Shown here piece by piece: positions 35,154 through 43,181 of a DNA stretch of 64,000 bases. Source of the stretch: Shewanella amazonensis SB2B (GTDB lineage: Bacteria > Pseudomonadota > Gammaproteobacteria > Enterobacterales > Shewanellaceae). The DNA lies in the NCBI RefSeq assembly GCF_000015245.1, contig NC_008700.1, positions 3,112,501-3,176,500 on the forward strand. Reading direction: 5' to 3'. Made by a program: the position numbers and the translations under genes. Positions within the stretch are counted from its first letter, which is position 1. Each line of letters starts with the position of its first letter. The notes below the pieces were generated by a model. The model saw only the letters and a list, made by a program, of their open reading frames with translations, searched no databases and was not told the origin of the DNA.

Positions 35154-35177
35154 AGGCGTCTGGACGTCTAGAAGTTT
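35154..35177. promoter_or_regulatory. MetJ box array in the metE-metR intergenic region
   Basis: Three contiguous 8-mers, AGGCGTCT, GGACGTCT and AGAAGTTT, match the met box AGACGTCT at 7, 7 and 6 of 8 positions. MetJ with S-adenosylmethionine binds such tandem arrays cooperatively. The array lies 68 bp from the metE start and would repress metE, metR or both when methionine is plentiful. Confidence 0.75.
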
Positions 35178-35225
35178 ATTGTGGTAGTCTTCTGGCAAGC
35201 AAACGAATTGTGTTCACGGGCAACA

Positions 35226-35238
35226 TGAACAAACTTCA
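35226..35238. promoter_or_regulatory. MetR binding site
   Basis: TGAACAAACTTCA is a perfect match to TGAA-N5-TTCA, 12 bp before the metR start codon. A site here would let MetR autoregulate and activate divergent metE. Confidence 0.7.
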
Positions 35239-35250
35239 TGTGGAGTAGAG

Positions 35251-36150
35251 ATGATAGAGCTAAGACACCTTCGAACCCTGATGGCACTGAAAGAGAGTGG
35301 CAGCCTGGCGGCCGCGGCCAAAAAGCGCTTTGTCACCCAGTCTGCTTTGTCTCATCAGATTAAAGAGCTGGAAACCCGCATCAATTCCCCCGTGTTCGTG
35401 AGAAAGAGCAAGCCCCTGTCTTTTACTCAGGAAGGCGCCCGACTGCTGAATCTGGCCGAAGAAATTCTGCCGCGAGTGATGGAAACCGAGTTTGTATTGA
35501 AGAAAGGTCTGGAGACCGACGCCCATTTGCTCAAGGTCGGTATTGAGTGTCACAGCTGCTTTCGCTGGCTGATGCCGGTTATAGAGACTTTCAGGGCTGA
35601 ATATCCGGATGCGGACTTGGACTTATCGAGCCGTCACCTGTTCGACTCGCTGAACGCACTGGAGTCCGGTGAGCTGGACATTGTACTGACATCCGATCCC
35701 GTCCCCGGGCATCAGCTGGCTTATCAGCACCTGTTCGACTTTGAAGTTCGCCTGGTGGTGGCCAAAGAGCATCCGCTGGCGAGCAAGAGCCTGGTGCTGC
35801 CAAAGGATCTGGCGGGCTTGCCCATTATAAGCTACCCCGTACCCTTGGAACGCCTTGACCTGTTCCGCTTGTTTTTAGAGCCAGCCGGTATTGAGCCCGG
35901 TGTGCAAAAGAGCTGCGATCTGACCTCGGTCCTGTTTCAACGCATCGCCTGTCAGGATGGTATAGCCGCCCTGCCCAGTTGGTCCATCAGCGAGGCCCAG
36001 GGCCTTAGCCTCACCAGTTTGCGCCTCGGCGCTGAGGGCGTAAAACGCCCACTGTTTGGCGCCTATCGCCGTGGCAGTGCCAACTCCCGCCAACTGCAAC
36101 GGTACCTTGAACTGGTGGCAGCAGAAGGTCTGGCTCGCCAATCACAGTAA
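35251..36150 (+). CDS. metR: LysR-type regulator MetR
   Basis: The 299-residue protein has an N-terminal LysR HTH (MIELRHLRTLMALKESGSLAAAAKKRFVTQSALSHQIKELE) and a substrate-binding domain. MetR activates metE and other methionine genes with homocysteine as coactivator. MIELRHLRTL and the GIECHSCFRWLMPV segment are MetR-specific. The divergent position next to metE is the classical arrangement. GGAG precedes the ATG. Regulation is expected from the MetJ array and the MetR box upstream. The gene ends in the perfect palindromic terminator at 36187. Confidence 0.94.
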   Translation: MIELRHLRTLMALKESGSLAAAAKKRFVTQSALSHQIKELETRINSPVFVRKSKPLSFTQEGARLLNLAEEILPRVMETEFVLKKGLETDAHLLKVGIECHSCFRWLMPVIETFRAEYPDADLDLSSRHLFDSLNALESGELDIVLTSDPVPGHQLAYQHLFDFEVRLVVAKEHPLASKSLVLPKDLAGLPIISYPVPLERLDLFRLFLEPAGIEPGVQKSCDLTSVLFQRIACQDGIAALPSWSISEAQGLSLTSLRLGAEGVKRPLFGAYRRGSANSRQLQRYLELVAAEGLARQSQ

Positions 36151-36186
36151 GCTCGTCTTATACACGGCATGACTCAACAATCGCCC

Positions 36187-36224
36187 ATATAAAAAACGCC
36201 TGCAACTGCAGGCGTTTTTTATAT
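36187..36224. terminator. bidirectional terminator between metR and HDOD gene
   Basis: ATATAAAAAACGCCTGCA paired with TGCAGGCGTTTTTTATAT around a 2-nt centre forms an extended perfect palindrome with T6 on both strands. Confidence 0.93.
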
Positions 36225-36237
36225 CCAACTCAGTAAA

Positions 36238-36966
36238 TTACAGTGGATTGAGCAGCAAGCCGCGCATCGATAACACCCGGCGCAGCACGAGACCTGCCGA
36301 GTTGGGGTTGCGGGTCTGGCGCAGGTTGTGAGCAATCATAAACTCTTCTTTGAGCTCTTCGTCGAGGCCGAGTGAATCAAAGGCTTCCAGCGTCAGAGTT
36401 TGCTGTTGGGTATCTATGATTTGCTTGATGATGCCCAGGGGGAATGACTCATCCGATTCGGCATTGAGATACGCAAAGGCCGTCAGTGCGATCATCTGCC
36501 CAAACACACTGAAGAGCGCCAGAGTCTGAACCTCGTCCGGGTCAATGTTGTTGCTCACCAGATCTTTAAGGCTATCCACCGCCGATGCGGCAATGCTTTC
36601 TGTCAGGCGCCAATAACCCAATACCAGCTTTTTATAGGGCTGCGGCAGCTCATCGAGGCGTTCTTTCAAATAAAAGCTGAAGGCGTAGCGGTAGATGTTC
36701 ACTTGCCCCAAACGGATAAGCGCATCCTTCAGGCTGCGGTTTTTACTGTTATGGGCGCCACCCACGTGCGCGGTGGTGCTTCGCCACAATAAGTGTGCCG
36801 CCAGTGCCGGATCGCTGGAGACAATATCCACCACATTACGCACATCACCATCGGCAAGGATGGCCTTCTTCAGTGGAATGAGAATTCCCCTGCGGCCTAA
36901 TACCTGCTCTTCATTGGCGATGATCGCCCTGATTTGAGAAAAAACCTGATGCTCAAGCTCAGTCAT
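36238..36966 (-). CDS. HDOD-domain signalling protein
   Basis: The 242-residue protein is mostly an HDOD domain, a catalytically inactive relative of HD-GYP and HD phosphohydrolases. Seen landmarks are ILIPLKKAILADGDVRNVVDIVSSDPALAAHLLWRS at the N-terminal end, then SLKDALIRLGQVNIYRYAFSFYL. The HD metal residues are absent. A C-terminal helical part ends VLRRVLSMRGLLLN. Such proteins act in signal transduction, often with chemotaxis or c-di-GMP systems, but no partner is encoded in the same unit. The start is the ATG at 36966. Confidence 0.85.
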   Translation of the reverse strand: MTELEHQVFSQIRAIIANEEQVLGRRGILIPLKKAILADGDVRNVVDIVSSDPALAAHLLWRSTTAHVGGAHNSKNRSLKDALIRLGQVNIYRYAFSFYLKERLDELPQPYKKLVLGYWRLTESIAASAVDSLKDLVSNNIDPDEVQTLALFSVFGQMIALTAFAYLNAESDESFPLGIIKQIIDTQQQTLTLEAFDSLGLDEELKEEFMIAHNLRQTRNPNSAGLVLRRVLSMRGLLLNPL

Positions 36967-37124
36967 GAAACTAACCTATTTTTGTCCGGGCAATCAAAAA
37001 GGGACTCAAGTTTGGCCTTAGCAATAAACCCGCCCTGGCTGCTATTACCGGGGAATTTACCCATAAAATCCTGCCCATGGTCAAGCTGATTTCCGTCCGT
37101 TTCAGCAATTTTCAGAAAGCGGCC

Positions 37125-37721
37125 TTAAAAGGCTCCACTCTCGCTCGCAAGCTGGTAAATTTCTTCCGCCAAAAGCTGATATCCGGCGTCATTTAAATGA
37201 ACTGTGTCCGATTTCATGGCGCTTTGTGACAGGAGCTGCGGTAGCGTATCCTCAAGCAGTGGCAGGGAAAATTGCTCAGCCAGTTCCTGATACAAGGGTA
37301 AAGGGGATAAAAACACCTTTCGGTCTGGTACAGCAATCAAAAGCACAGGCACCTGCCTTCCCTGAGCTTCCCTAATCATAGCTTCCAAATTGCGCTTAAG
37401 CTGTGCTTTATCCTGATTTCTGAGGATATCATTGCCACCTTCCAGCAAGATAAGCAGATCCGGTTGGGTTTCATCAAGCAATTCAGCCAGTCGAGCCAGA
37501 CCTTCGGTGGTTGTTTCCCCCGATACCCCGGCGTTAATCACGTCACAGTCGCACAGACGGGAAAGGTGGGCTGGATAGTCCATGCCGTCACTGGCACCAA
37601 TACCAAAAGTTAAACTGTCACCGAAGGCCAAAATGCGGGCATTTTCACCCAGAAAAGGCAATCTCGGCCCGCCGCAGGCCGATAAAAACAGCAGGATAAA
37701 AAACACTGACAGAATACGCAC
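37125..37721 (-). CDS. SGNH-family lipoprotein esterase (TesA/arylesterase-like)
   Basis: The 198-residue product has a lipoprotein signal MRILSVFFILLFLSAC (Cys at 16) and the four SGNH blocks. Block I is FGDSLTFGIGASD with the nucleophilic Ser, block II has the Gly in VSGETTTEG, block III is GGNDILRN, and block V is DTVHLND with the catalytic Asp-x-x-His. This is the family of E. coli TesA (thioesterase I/protease I/lysophospholipase L1), but TesA is a periplasmic soluble protein whereas this one appears lipid-anchored. Substrates cannot be predicted. It runs in the same direction as the downstream HDOD gene, with a 158-bp gap. Confidence 0.85.
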   Translation of the reverse strand: MRILSVFFILLFLSACGGPRLPFLGENARILAFGDSLTFGIGASDGMDYPAHLSRLCDCDVINAGVSGETTTEGLARLAELLDETQPDLLILLEGGNDILRNQDKAQLKRNLEAMIREAQGRQVPVLLIAVPDRKVFLSPLPLYQELAEQFSLPLLEDTLPQLLSQSAMKSDTVHLNDAGYQLLAEEIYQLASESGAF

Positions 37722-37755
37722 TTTTTACTCCCCGGACTAATGCGTCTGTTATCGC

Positions 37756-37787
37756 CCAAAAAAAAGCCGGACACAAGTCCGGCTTTT
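37756..37787 (-). terminator. intrinsic terminator of btuB-like gene
   Basis: GCCGGAC-TTGT-GTCCGGC stem followed on the minus strand by T8. It lies about 20 bp past the receptor stop codon. Confidence 0.88.
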
Positions 37788-37803
37788 CAATTTCAGTGGC
37801 TTA

Positions 37804-39744
37804 TCAGTATTTCAGTCCCAGTGTCAGGCTCACTTTGCGACCTTCGCCTGGATAATATCCATTACCCCAATCACTGTAGAAGCCTGAGGCCGCGTACGTT
37901 TCATCAAACAGGTTATCCAGTCTCAGCGTCGCAATCAGGGCATCCTTACGGAAACTCACTGCGGCATTGGTCAGCCAAAAGGCATCCATCTGCTCGCCCA
38001 TATTGGCGTTGTCACCTTCAACAAAACGCTCACCCGTGTAGGCGGCATCTACGTAGGCCGACCAATACTCGGCAAACTGAGCTGACACATACATACGGCC
38101 ACTGTGTTCGGCGACCCAGGACAACGCCTTGCCATCATTCAGCCCGGCAGTAAATTCAGCATCCGTGTATTGGTAATCTATGCCCAGGCTGATGGTGTCA
38201 TTCAGCTGCCAGTCCCAGTCCAACATGGCACCATAACGGCGCGACTCATCGGCGTTGATATTGGCACCCGGGAAATAGCCCCCCACCGGAGTGTCGGCGC
38301 TGGGATCAAACACAATTTCATCTTCCAGGCTTAAACGGTAGAGACTGAGGCGCAATGCCTGCTGAGCACCCTGATAATCCCAGCCGGCTTCATAGCTTCG
38401 GCCTGTTTGGGGTCTCAGACTGGCCTGACTGGTGTAGGCCTGCTCATCTACCTTGGCAAAACGGAAGTTATCTTCGGCGCGCAAGTAGAATCTGTGTCCC
38501 TGCACGGGGCGATAATTTAATCCAAGCTCAAGCGCATGGGCGTCGTTATCCAGCTTGCCACCCAGAGGGAAAGTACTCTGATCGCGAATTTCATCCTGAA
38601 CTTCGGCATAACGCCCACCCACCACGTAACTCAGCGACTTGGTCAAAGGTACTGATGCCTGAGCAAAAGCAGCCCAATGCTCTTGGGTGTTGCCGCGTTC
38701 CATATAAGCCGAAGTAAATTCTGACTCGCCACGAGACAGGTCCACACCTGTTACCAACTTGAGTTCGCCCGCCTCTGTCTGGTAGCGGCCAATCGCTTTG
38801 GGAGTCAGGCTGATGAGTTGACGCTCGGTTTCGCCCGCGCCGCCCCAACTGATGTAATTCACTTGGGTATCACTGGCATCGAAGTCGGCAGCCAGGGTCC
38901 AATGTTCGGTCAGACTGTGCTCGTATCCCAATCGGCCGGCCTTGGTCAGGTTGTGCTGATAGTCGCTGCTGTTGGCAGCATTCGCCTGGCGGGGATTGGC
39001 GGCAAGCTCCTCTGCGGTGAGTGAACCTGCAAGTTCGCGGTCGTCATCATAATAGGAAGCTTCAGCAAAGAAGCGCTGCCCATCGCCACGGTATTCGATG
39101 CGGCCCAGCACTGAGCCAGACTCACTGACGGCATGGTCACGATAGTTGTCGCTCTTATCGAAGTTACCACCCACGAAGAGATTCCAGCGTTCATTCAGCG
39201 CCGCCGAAACATCCATAGCTGTGCCAAGGGTGCCGAAACTGCCACCGGTGAGCGAGGCGCCGCCGGTGTTTTCCTGACTGCGCCTGGTGATGATATTGAT
39301 GACGCCGCCAACGGCCTGATCGCCATAGAGCACACCGGCGCTGCCGGAGAGCACTTCAATGCGTTCTATCTGACTCAGGGACACGGCATTGAGGCTGGGC
39401 GCTGCTATATCAATATTGTTGAGACGGCGACCATCCACCAGCACCAGGGTGTTGTTGGCTGCCTGGCCAGCACTAAAGCCGCGCATGGCCAAGACTGGCC
39501 CTGTGCCGCTGTCGCTTATCTGGATGGCACTCTGACCACGCAGCAATCCGGCAAGGCTGGTTGCACCGCTCAAGGCAATGTCTTCTGCGGTAATCACAGC
39601 AACATTCGCGGCAATATTCAGGGGGGTATCGGCCTGACGGCCAATGACCACCAGATGTTCATCCACACTGCTCTGTGCTGAGGCGAAAGATGACAGCAGG
39701 CTTGTGGCCAGTGCCAATGAAATCAAAGAAGGTTTGGTACCCAT
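37804..39744 (-). CDS. btuB: TonB-dependent receptor, BtuB-like (cobalamin uptake)
   Basis: The 646-residue receptor has a signal peptide (MGTKPSLISLALATSLLSSFASA) and a plug domain. It includes VITAEDIALSGATSLAGLLRGQSAI, AMRGFSAGQAANNTLVLVDGRRLN, IERIEVLSGSAGVLYGDQAVGGVINIITRR and a 22-strand barrel ending LTLGLKY with terminal aromatic Tyr. Sequence alone shows the TonB family. Assignment to vitamin B12 uptake rests mainly on the cobalamin riboswitch directly upstream (39849-39948), the usual arrangement for btuB. A MetJ box array overlaps its promoter, so both B12 and methionine levels should control it. The ATG at 39744 follows AAGGAAA. No BtuCDF genes are adjacent. Confidence 0.85.
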   Translation of the reverse strand: MGTKPSLISLALATSLLSSFASAQSSVDEHLVVIGRQADTPLNIAANVAVITAEDIALSGATSLAGLLRGQSAIQISDSGTGPVLAMRGFSAGQAANNTLVLVDGRRLNNIDIAAPSLNAVSLSQIERIEVLSGSAGVLYGDQAVGGVINIITRRSQENTGGASLTGGSFGTLGTAMDVSAALNERWNLFVGGNFDKSDNYRDHAVSESGSVLGRIEYRGDGQRFFAEASYYDDDRELAGSLTAEELAANPRQANAANSSDYQHNLTKAGRLGYEHSLTEHWTLAADFDASDTQVNYISWGGAGETERQLISLTPKAIGRYQTEAGELKLVTGVDLSRGESEFTSAYMERGNTQEHWAAFAQASVPLTKSLSYVVGGRYAEVQDEIRDQSTFPLGGKLDNDAHALELGLNYRPVQGHRFYLRAEDNFRFAKVDEQAYTSQASLRPQTGRSYEAGWDYQGAQQALRLSLYRLSLEDEIVFDPSADTPVGGYFPGANINADESRRYGAMLDWDWQLNDTISLGIDYQYTDAEFTAGLNDGKALSWVAEHSGRMYVSAQFAEYWSAYVDAAYTGERFVEGDNANMGEQMDAFWLTNAAVSFRKDALIATLRLDNLFDETYAASGFYSDWGNGYYPGEGRKVSLTLGLKY

Positions 39745-39848
39745 TTTCCTTACACTCCATCAAGGGAAACGGGGCATGAGTCATCGACATGCCAAAAGCT
39801 GCCGCTGTTGCGGATCTGCCCACCGAAATCCGCCACTATACCTGATTT

Positions 39849-39948
39849 GGGCCGGTCTCCGGACTTAGATGCCTGGCATCATTACCGTTGCGGGGGCAGT
39901 GTCGGATTTACACCGACTTCCCGATTCTCCCGCCGATGCGGGCACCCA
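39849..39948 (-). ncRNA. cobalamin (AdoCbl) riboswitch
   Basis: Read on the minus strand the leader contains the family landmarks in order. These are GGGTGCCC, GGGAAGTC, GGTGTAAATCCGAC, CTGCCCCCGCAACGGTAA and the B12-box-type AGTCCGGAGACCGGCC. The order and spacing match the Rfam cobalamin riboswitch core. About 100 nt separate the core from the btuB-like start. This region holds the expression platform and L13-type kissing elements, and no strong terminator is visible, so it probably blocks translation. Confidence 0.92.
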
Positions 39949-39991
39949 AAAGGCTGACAATAAAGAGGCCGTCACTCTTGGACGGCCGCGC

Positions 39992-40020
39992 ATTATAGAC
40001 GTCTAAACGTATAAAAGTCT
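39992..40020 (-). promoter_or_regulatory. promoter of the btuB leader overlapped by a MetJ box array
   Basis: On the minus strand the -10 hexamer TATAAT occupies 39992-39997. Immediately upstream three contiguous 8-mers occupy 39997-40020. In transcription order they are AGACTTTT, ATACGTTT and AGACGTCT, matching the met box at 6, 6 and 8 of 8. Bound MetJ would cover the -35 region. The -35 itself is poor (TAGACT). The remaining bases to the next gene (40021-40048) show nothing else. Confidence 0.75.
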
Positions 40021-40048
40021 AATGCCTTTGTCTCGTGCGGGGGACAGT

Positions 40049-40642
40049 TCAATTGAGGCGCAGAGGCAACACAGAGGCAATAAATTCGCTGTGATTGGCA
40101 GGTGTAAGCGGAATATTCTGCCCTGCAAACACGTCGCCGCGCATGGATTTATGCATCAGCACCAGTTGCCCGGGGCGGCTCACCACCCGGTAATAACCGA
40201 CTTCCCCTTCAGGCGTGGAAAAAAACAGTCGCGACTCTTCCATCGATACGTGCTGATTGGGCATACGGCTGCACCCCAGAATGGCGTGAAAGCCTGGATG
40301 GCCGTCGGTATCAACATCACCCAACTTTTCGTAGGACACTTCGCCCTCGCAGCTGCCCTGATATTGCATGGCGAGGCCATCGAGAAACACTTCCGCAGCG
40401 GGGGAGTCATCACTCAATTTAAAGCTTTGAACACAAATAAGCCCGCCCCATTGATTGAGATTTTCCTGGGCCGGTACAAATTCGGCACTCACCATATCCG
40501 CCCTGTTTTCACTGGCGGCCAATTTCCATCCCGAAGGTAATTCAAACGAAAAAGGCTTACCAAAGAGCGACAGTTCCTGAGTTTGCGCAAGGACGCCTGT
40601 GGCGGGCAGCAGCCCAAGAAGAAGGAGTAAATAGCGATTCAT
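40049..40642 (-). CDS. secreted hypothetical protein
   Basis: The 197-residue product has a signal peptide (MNRYLLLLLGLLPATGVLAQ) and a mature domain of about 178 residues rich in strands. The N-terminal mature part FGKPFSFELPSGWKLAAS recalls small periplasmic lipoprotein-like folds such as DcrB, but the similarity is too weak to name a family. Two cysteines (in GLICVQSF and GSCEGEV) plus one in ILGCSRM could form a disulfide. The ATG at 40642 is chosen because the signal peptide begins there; the longer in-frame start lacks a signal. It lies upstream of btuB in the same direction, beyond the metJ-controlled promoter. Confidence 0.6.
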   Translation of the reverse strand: MNRYLLLLLGLLPATGVLAQTQELSLFGKPFSFELPSGWKLAASENRADMVSAEFVPAQENLNQWGGLICVQSFKLSDDSPAAEVFLDGLAMQYQGSCEGEVSYEKLGDVDTDGHPGFHAILGCSRMPNQHVSMEESRLFFSTPEGEVGYYRVVSRPGQLVLMHKSMRGDVFAGQNIPLTPANHSEFIASVLPLRLN

Positions 40643-40722
40643 AATCAGCTTCCGTGAAATGTCATACCGTAACATCCTGAAACGGCTTTGAGATACGGGG
40701 AGGAAAGCCTCCCCACTGACTA

Positions 40723-41067
40723 TCAGGCAAAGGCCTTTGGGTTTTCACCGTAGTCATTTTCGTCCTGACTGTCCTGGCAGTAGAACACTATGAGAACGAT
40801 GATACCGATAATTGGGATAAGCGCGATAAGCTGCCACCAGCCGCTGCGGCCGGTATCATGCAAACGACGGGCACCAATGGCCAGTGATGGCAACAAAATG
40901 GCCAATGAATAAAGGCTGCTAATCAGCATGCTGCCAAGGGCCATATCCACCAGATTCAGCACCACACTGACAATCAGGTTGAACAGAATGAACATCCAAT
41001 ATTCTTTGCGACGGGCACGCCCCGTGAAGTCTGCGTATTTTTTCCAGGCGCCAATGTAATATTCCAT
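40723..41067 (-). CDS. DUF805 family inner membrane protein
   Basis: The 114-residue protein has about three or four transmembrane segments (residues 25-50, 50-68 and 78-95). It has the DUF805 hallmarks: YxGxxxKxYxDFTGRARRKEYWMF at the start and RRLHDTGRSGWWQLI in the middle. E. coli YhaH and YhaI are related. Function is unknown. AAGGAG precedes the ATG at 41067. It is upstream of the secreted hypothetical gene in the same direction and possibly co-transcribed. Confidence 0.9.
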   Translation of the reverse strand: MEYYIGAWKKYADFTGRARRKEYWMFILFNLIVSVVLNLVDMALGSMLISSLYSLAILLPSLAIGARRLHDTGRSGWWQLIALIPIIGIIVLIVFYCQDSQDENDYGENPKAFA

Positions 41068-41274
41068 GGTTTCTCCTTAAAGCCGGGTGACAACACCCAA
41101 ATTACCGCACAGAGTGCGAATTTGTCCTTATGATTCATTAGCCTGCTATCGACAAGCGCAGTTACTTTACCACAGCAACGGGCATTGAGAAGCATGAAAA
41201 GCACTTGGGTACTGGCCTGAGAAGTAACCACATGGTTATAGTGTCGCTATTTGCCAGCGACAGGGAGACGGCAA

Positions 41275-43125
41275 ATGGCGAAACTCAGCGCAATTCATAT
41301 CTATCCGGTTAAATCCATGGGCGCGCAGTCACTTCATCAGGCAAGGGTTTGCCCGGAGGGACTGGCGGGAGACCGACGCTTTATGGTGATAAAACCCAGC
41401 GGCGATTTCATTACGGCCCGCACGCATCCCGCGCTGCAACTGATAACGCCTTTGGGCCAGGACGAAGATATTCACGCCGGACGCCTTCGGCTCTCTTATC
41501 CCGGCCAGCCGGATCTGACTCTCGATGTCTGCGAGTTTGAAAAAGCCCCGGTGAAAACCCAGGTCTGGAAAGACGGCTTCGAGGCGCTGTCTATCCACGC
41601 CCAGGCCGATACCTGGATCTCTACCTTGCTGGGCGAACCCGCCCGGCTTATCTGGCTTGGTGAAACCTCCAATCGCTTTCGTGAAAAACTCGACACCCGT
41701 GTCAGCTTTGCCGATGGCTATCCTCTGCTGCTCATCAGCGAGGCCTCGTTGGCCGACCTGAACCTGCGCGCCGATGCAATCAGCCGGATGAGCCAGTTTC
41801 GCACCAATCTGGTGGTATCAGACACAGAAGCCTTTGCCGAAGACGGCTGGAAACGCATTCGGATCGGTGAAGTGGAGTTTTTACTGGCCAAACCCTGCAG
41901 TCGTTGTGTAATGACCACCATTATTCCCGGTACCGATAGATTCCATCCTCAGGGAGAGCCGCTCGCCACCCTGAGCAAGTTTCGTAAAACCCAGCAAGGT
42001 GATGTCAATTTTGGCCAAAACCTGATTGCGCTCAATGAAGGCATCATTCACGAAGGCGACGATGTTGTGATTCTTGAGGAGCAGCCGGGTGAGCACTACC
42101 CCAACCGGGCACCGGCTAAACGCAGTCTGCGTCTGATAACCAAAGAGCCTATTGCCAAAGACTTTATGGGCTTGAGTTTTGAAGCAGCCGATGGCAAGCC
42201 ACTGCCAACCTTCTTACCAGGCCAGCATCTGGTGTTCGCCTTTGATATTAACGGCACCCGCCATATTCGCCGCTACAGCCTCACCCATGCACCGTCAGAG
42301 GGGAACTATCATATTGGCGTAAAACGCACCCGGGACGGCCTGATTTCCAACTGGCTGCACGATGAACTCACGGTTGGTGACACAGTGCTTTGCAGCCGTC
42401 CCGAAGGCCGATTTATCCCCAAAGCCGGGTACCCCTTGCTGCTTATCAGTGCCGGCTCCGGCGTCACTCCCATGCTCGCCATGGTCAGAACCGCTCTGGC
42501 GCTTGGCAAACTCAAAGGTGTTTCTCTGCCACTTGCCCATATTCACTTTATCCACCAGTGTCGCAGCGAAGACGATATCCCCTGCCATAAAAGCCTTGAG
42601 GATTTCGTCGCCGCCGGTATGACCCTGGAGCTTAATCTGACAACGCCTGGCATCGAATGGAAAGGCAATCAGGGGCGTGTCAGCGCCTCACAGTTGGCCG
42701 CAGTGCCTTTACTCGCTGAACGCGATGCCTTTATCTGTGGCCCCAGCGGTTTTATGCAAACAGTGGAGGGAATGCTGACACAAGGCGGCATGGTGACAAG
42801 CCAAATTCACTGCGAAAGTTTCGGTGGATTAACCAGCGTCGAAGCAAGACCACCAGAACAGCTCAAGATCCAGATAGGTGAGAAAGGCTTTGTGGGCGAT
42901 AACCAACAAAGTCTGCTCACCCAGGCAGAAGCTCAGGGTATCAAGCTGCTGTGGTCGTGCCGTGCGGGCATTTGCGGCAGCTGTAAATGCAAGCTCACCG
43001 CCGGGGAAGTGCACCAACCCAAGGCGGAGGCCCTCTCTGATGCCGAACGCGAGCAGGGCATCATTCTGGCATGCTGCGCAACGCCATTAACAGATGTCAG
43101 CCTGGAACCTCTGGACAGCGTTTAA
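41275..43125 (+). CDS. MOSC-domain / flavin / 2Fe-2S fusion oxidoreductase (YcbX-like with own reductase)
   Basis: The 616-residue protein joins four domains. An N-terminal MOSC beta-barrel and a MOSC catalytic domain (about 1-270) carry the putative molybdenum-coordinating Cys in KPCSRCVM (C208/C211). An FAD domain follows (about 290-385, RRYSLTHAPSEG), then an NAD(P)-binding domain (about 390-510, ISAGSGVTPMLAM). Last is a plant-type 2Fe-2S ferredoxin (about 530-616, SCRAGICGSCKCKL and ACCATP). E. coli YcbX, which reduces N-hydroxylated compounds, contains only the MOSC part plus a ferredoxin domain and relies on an external reductase. Here the reductase is fused, giving a potentially self-sufficient enzyme. 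The molybdenum cofactor and substrate are inferred. GGGAG precedes the ATG. Confidence 0.87.
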   Translation: MAKLSAIHIYPVKSMGAQSLHQARVCPEGLAGDRRFMVIKPSGDFITARTHPALQLITPLGQDEDIHAGRLRLSYPGQPDLTLDVCEFEKAPVKTQVWKDGFEALSIHAQADTWISTLLGEPARLIWLGETSNRFREKLDTRVSFADGYPLLLISEASLADLNLRADAISRMSQFRTNLVVSDTEAFAEDGWKRIRIGEVEFLLAKPCSRCVMTTIIPGTDRFHPQGEPLATLSKFRKTQQGDVNFGQNLIALNEGIIHEGDDVVILEEQPGEHYPNRAPAKRSLRLITKEPIAKDFMGLSFEAADGKPLPTFLPGQHLVFAFDINGTRHIRRYSLTHAPSEGNYHIGVKRTRDGLISNWLHDELTVGDTVLCSRPEGRFIPKAGYPLLLISAGSGVTPMLAMVRTALALGKLKGVSLPLAHIHFIHQCRSEDDIPCHKSLEDFVAAGMTLELNLTTPGIEWKGNQGRVSASQLAAVPLLAERDAFICGPSGFMQTVEGMLTQGGMVTSQIHCESFGGLTSVEARPPEQLKIQIGEKGFVGDNQQSLLTQAEAQGIKLLWSCRAGICGSCKCKLTAGEVHQPKAEALSDAEREQGIILACCATPLTDVSLEPLDSV

Positions 43126-43134
43126 TACCCAGTA

Positions 43135-43167
43135 GATAAAAAGGCTGCCATAGGCAGCCTTTTTATC
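43135..43167. terminator. bidirectional terminator
   Basis: GATAAAAAGGCTGCC-ATA-GGCAGCCTTTTTATC, a perfect 15-bp palindrome with T5 on both sides, between convergent genes. Confidence 0.93.
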
Positions 43168-43181
43168 AGGTTTAGCATTAT

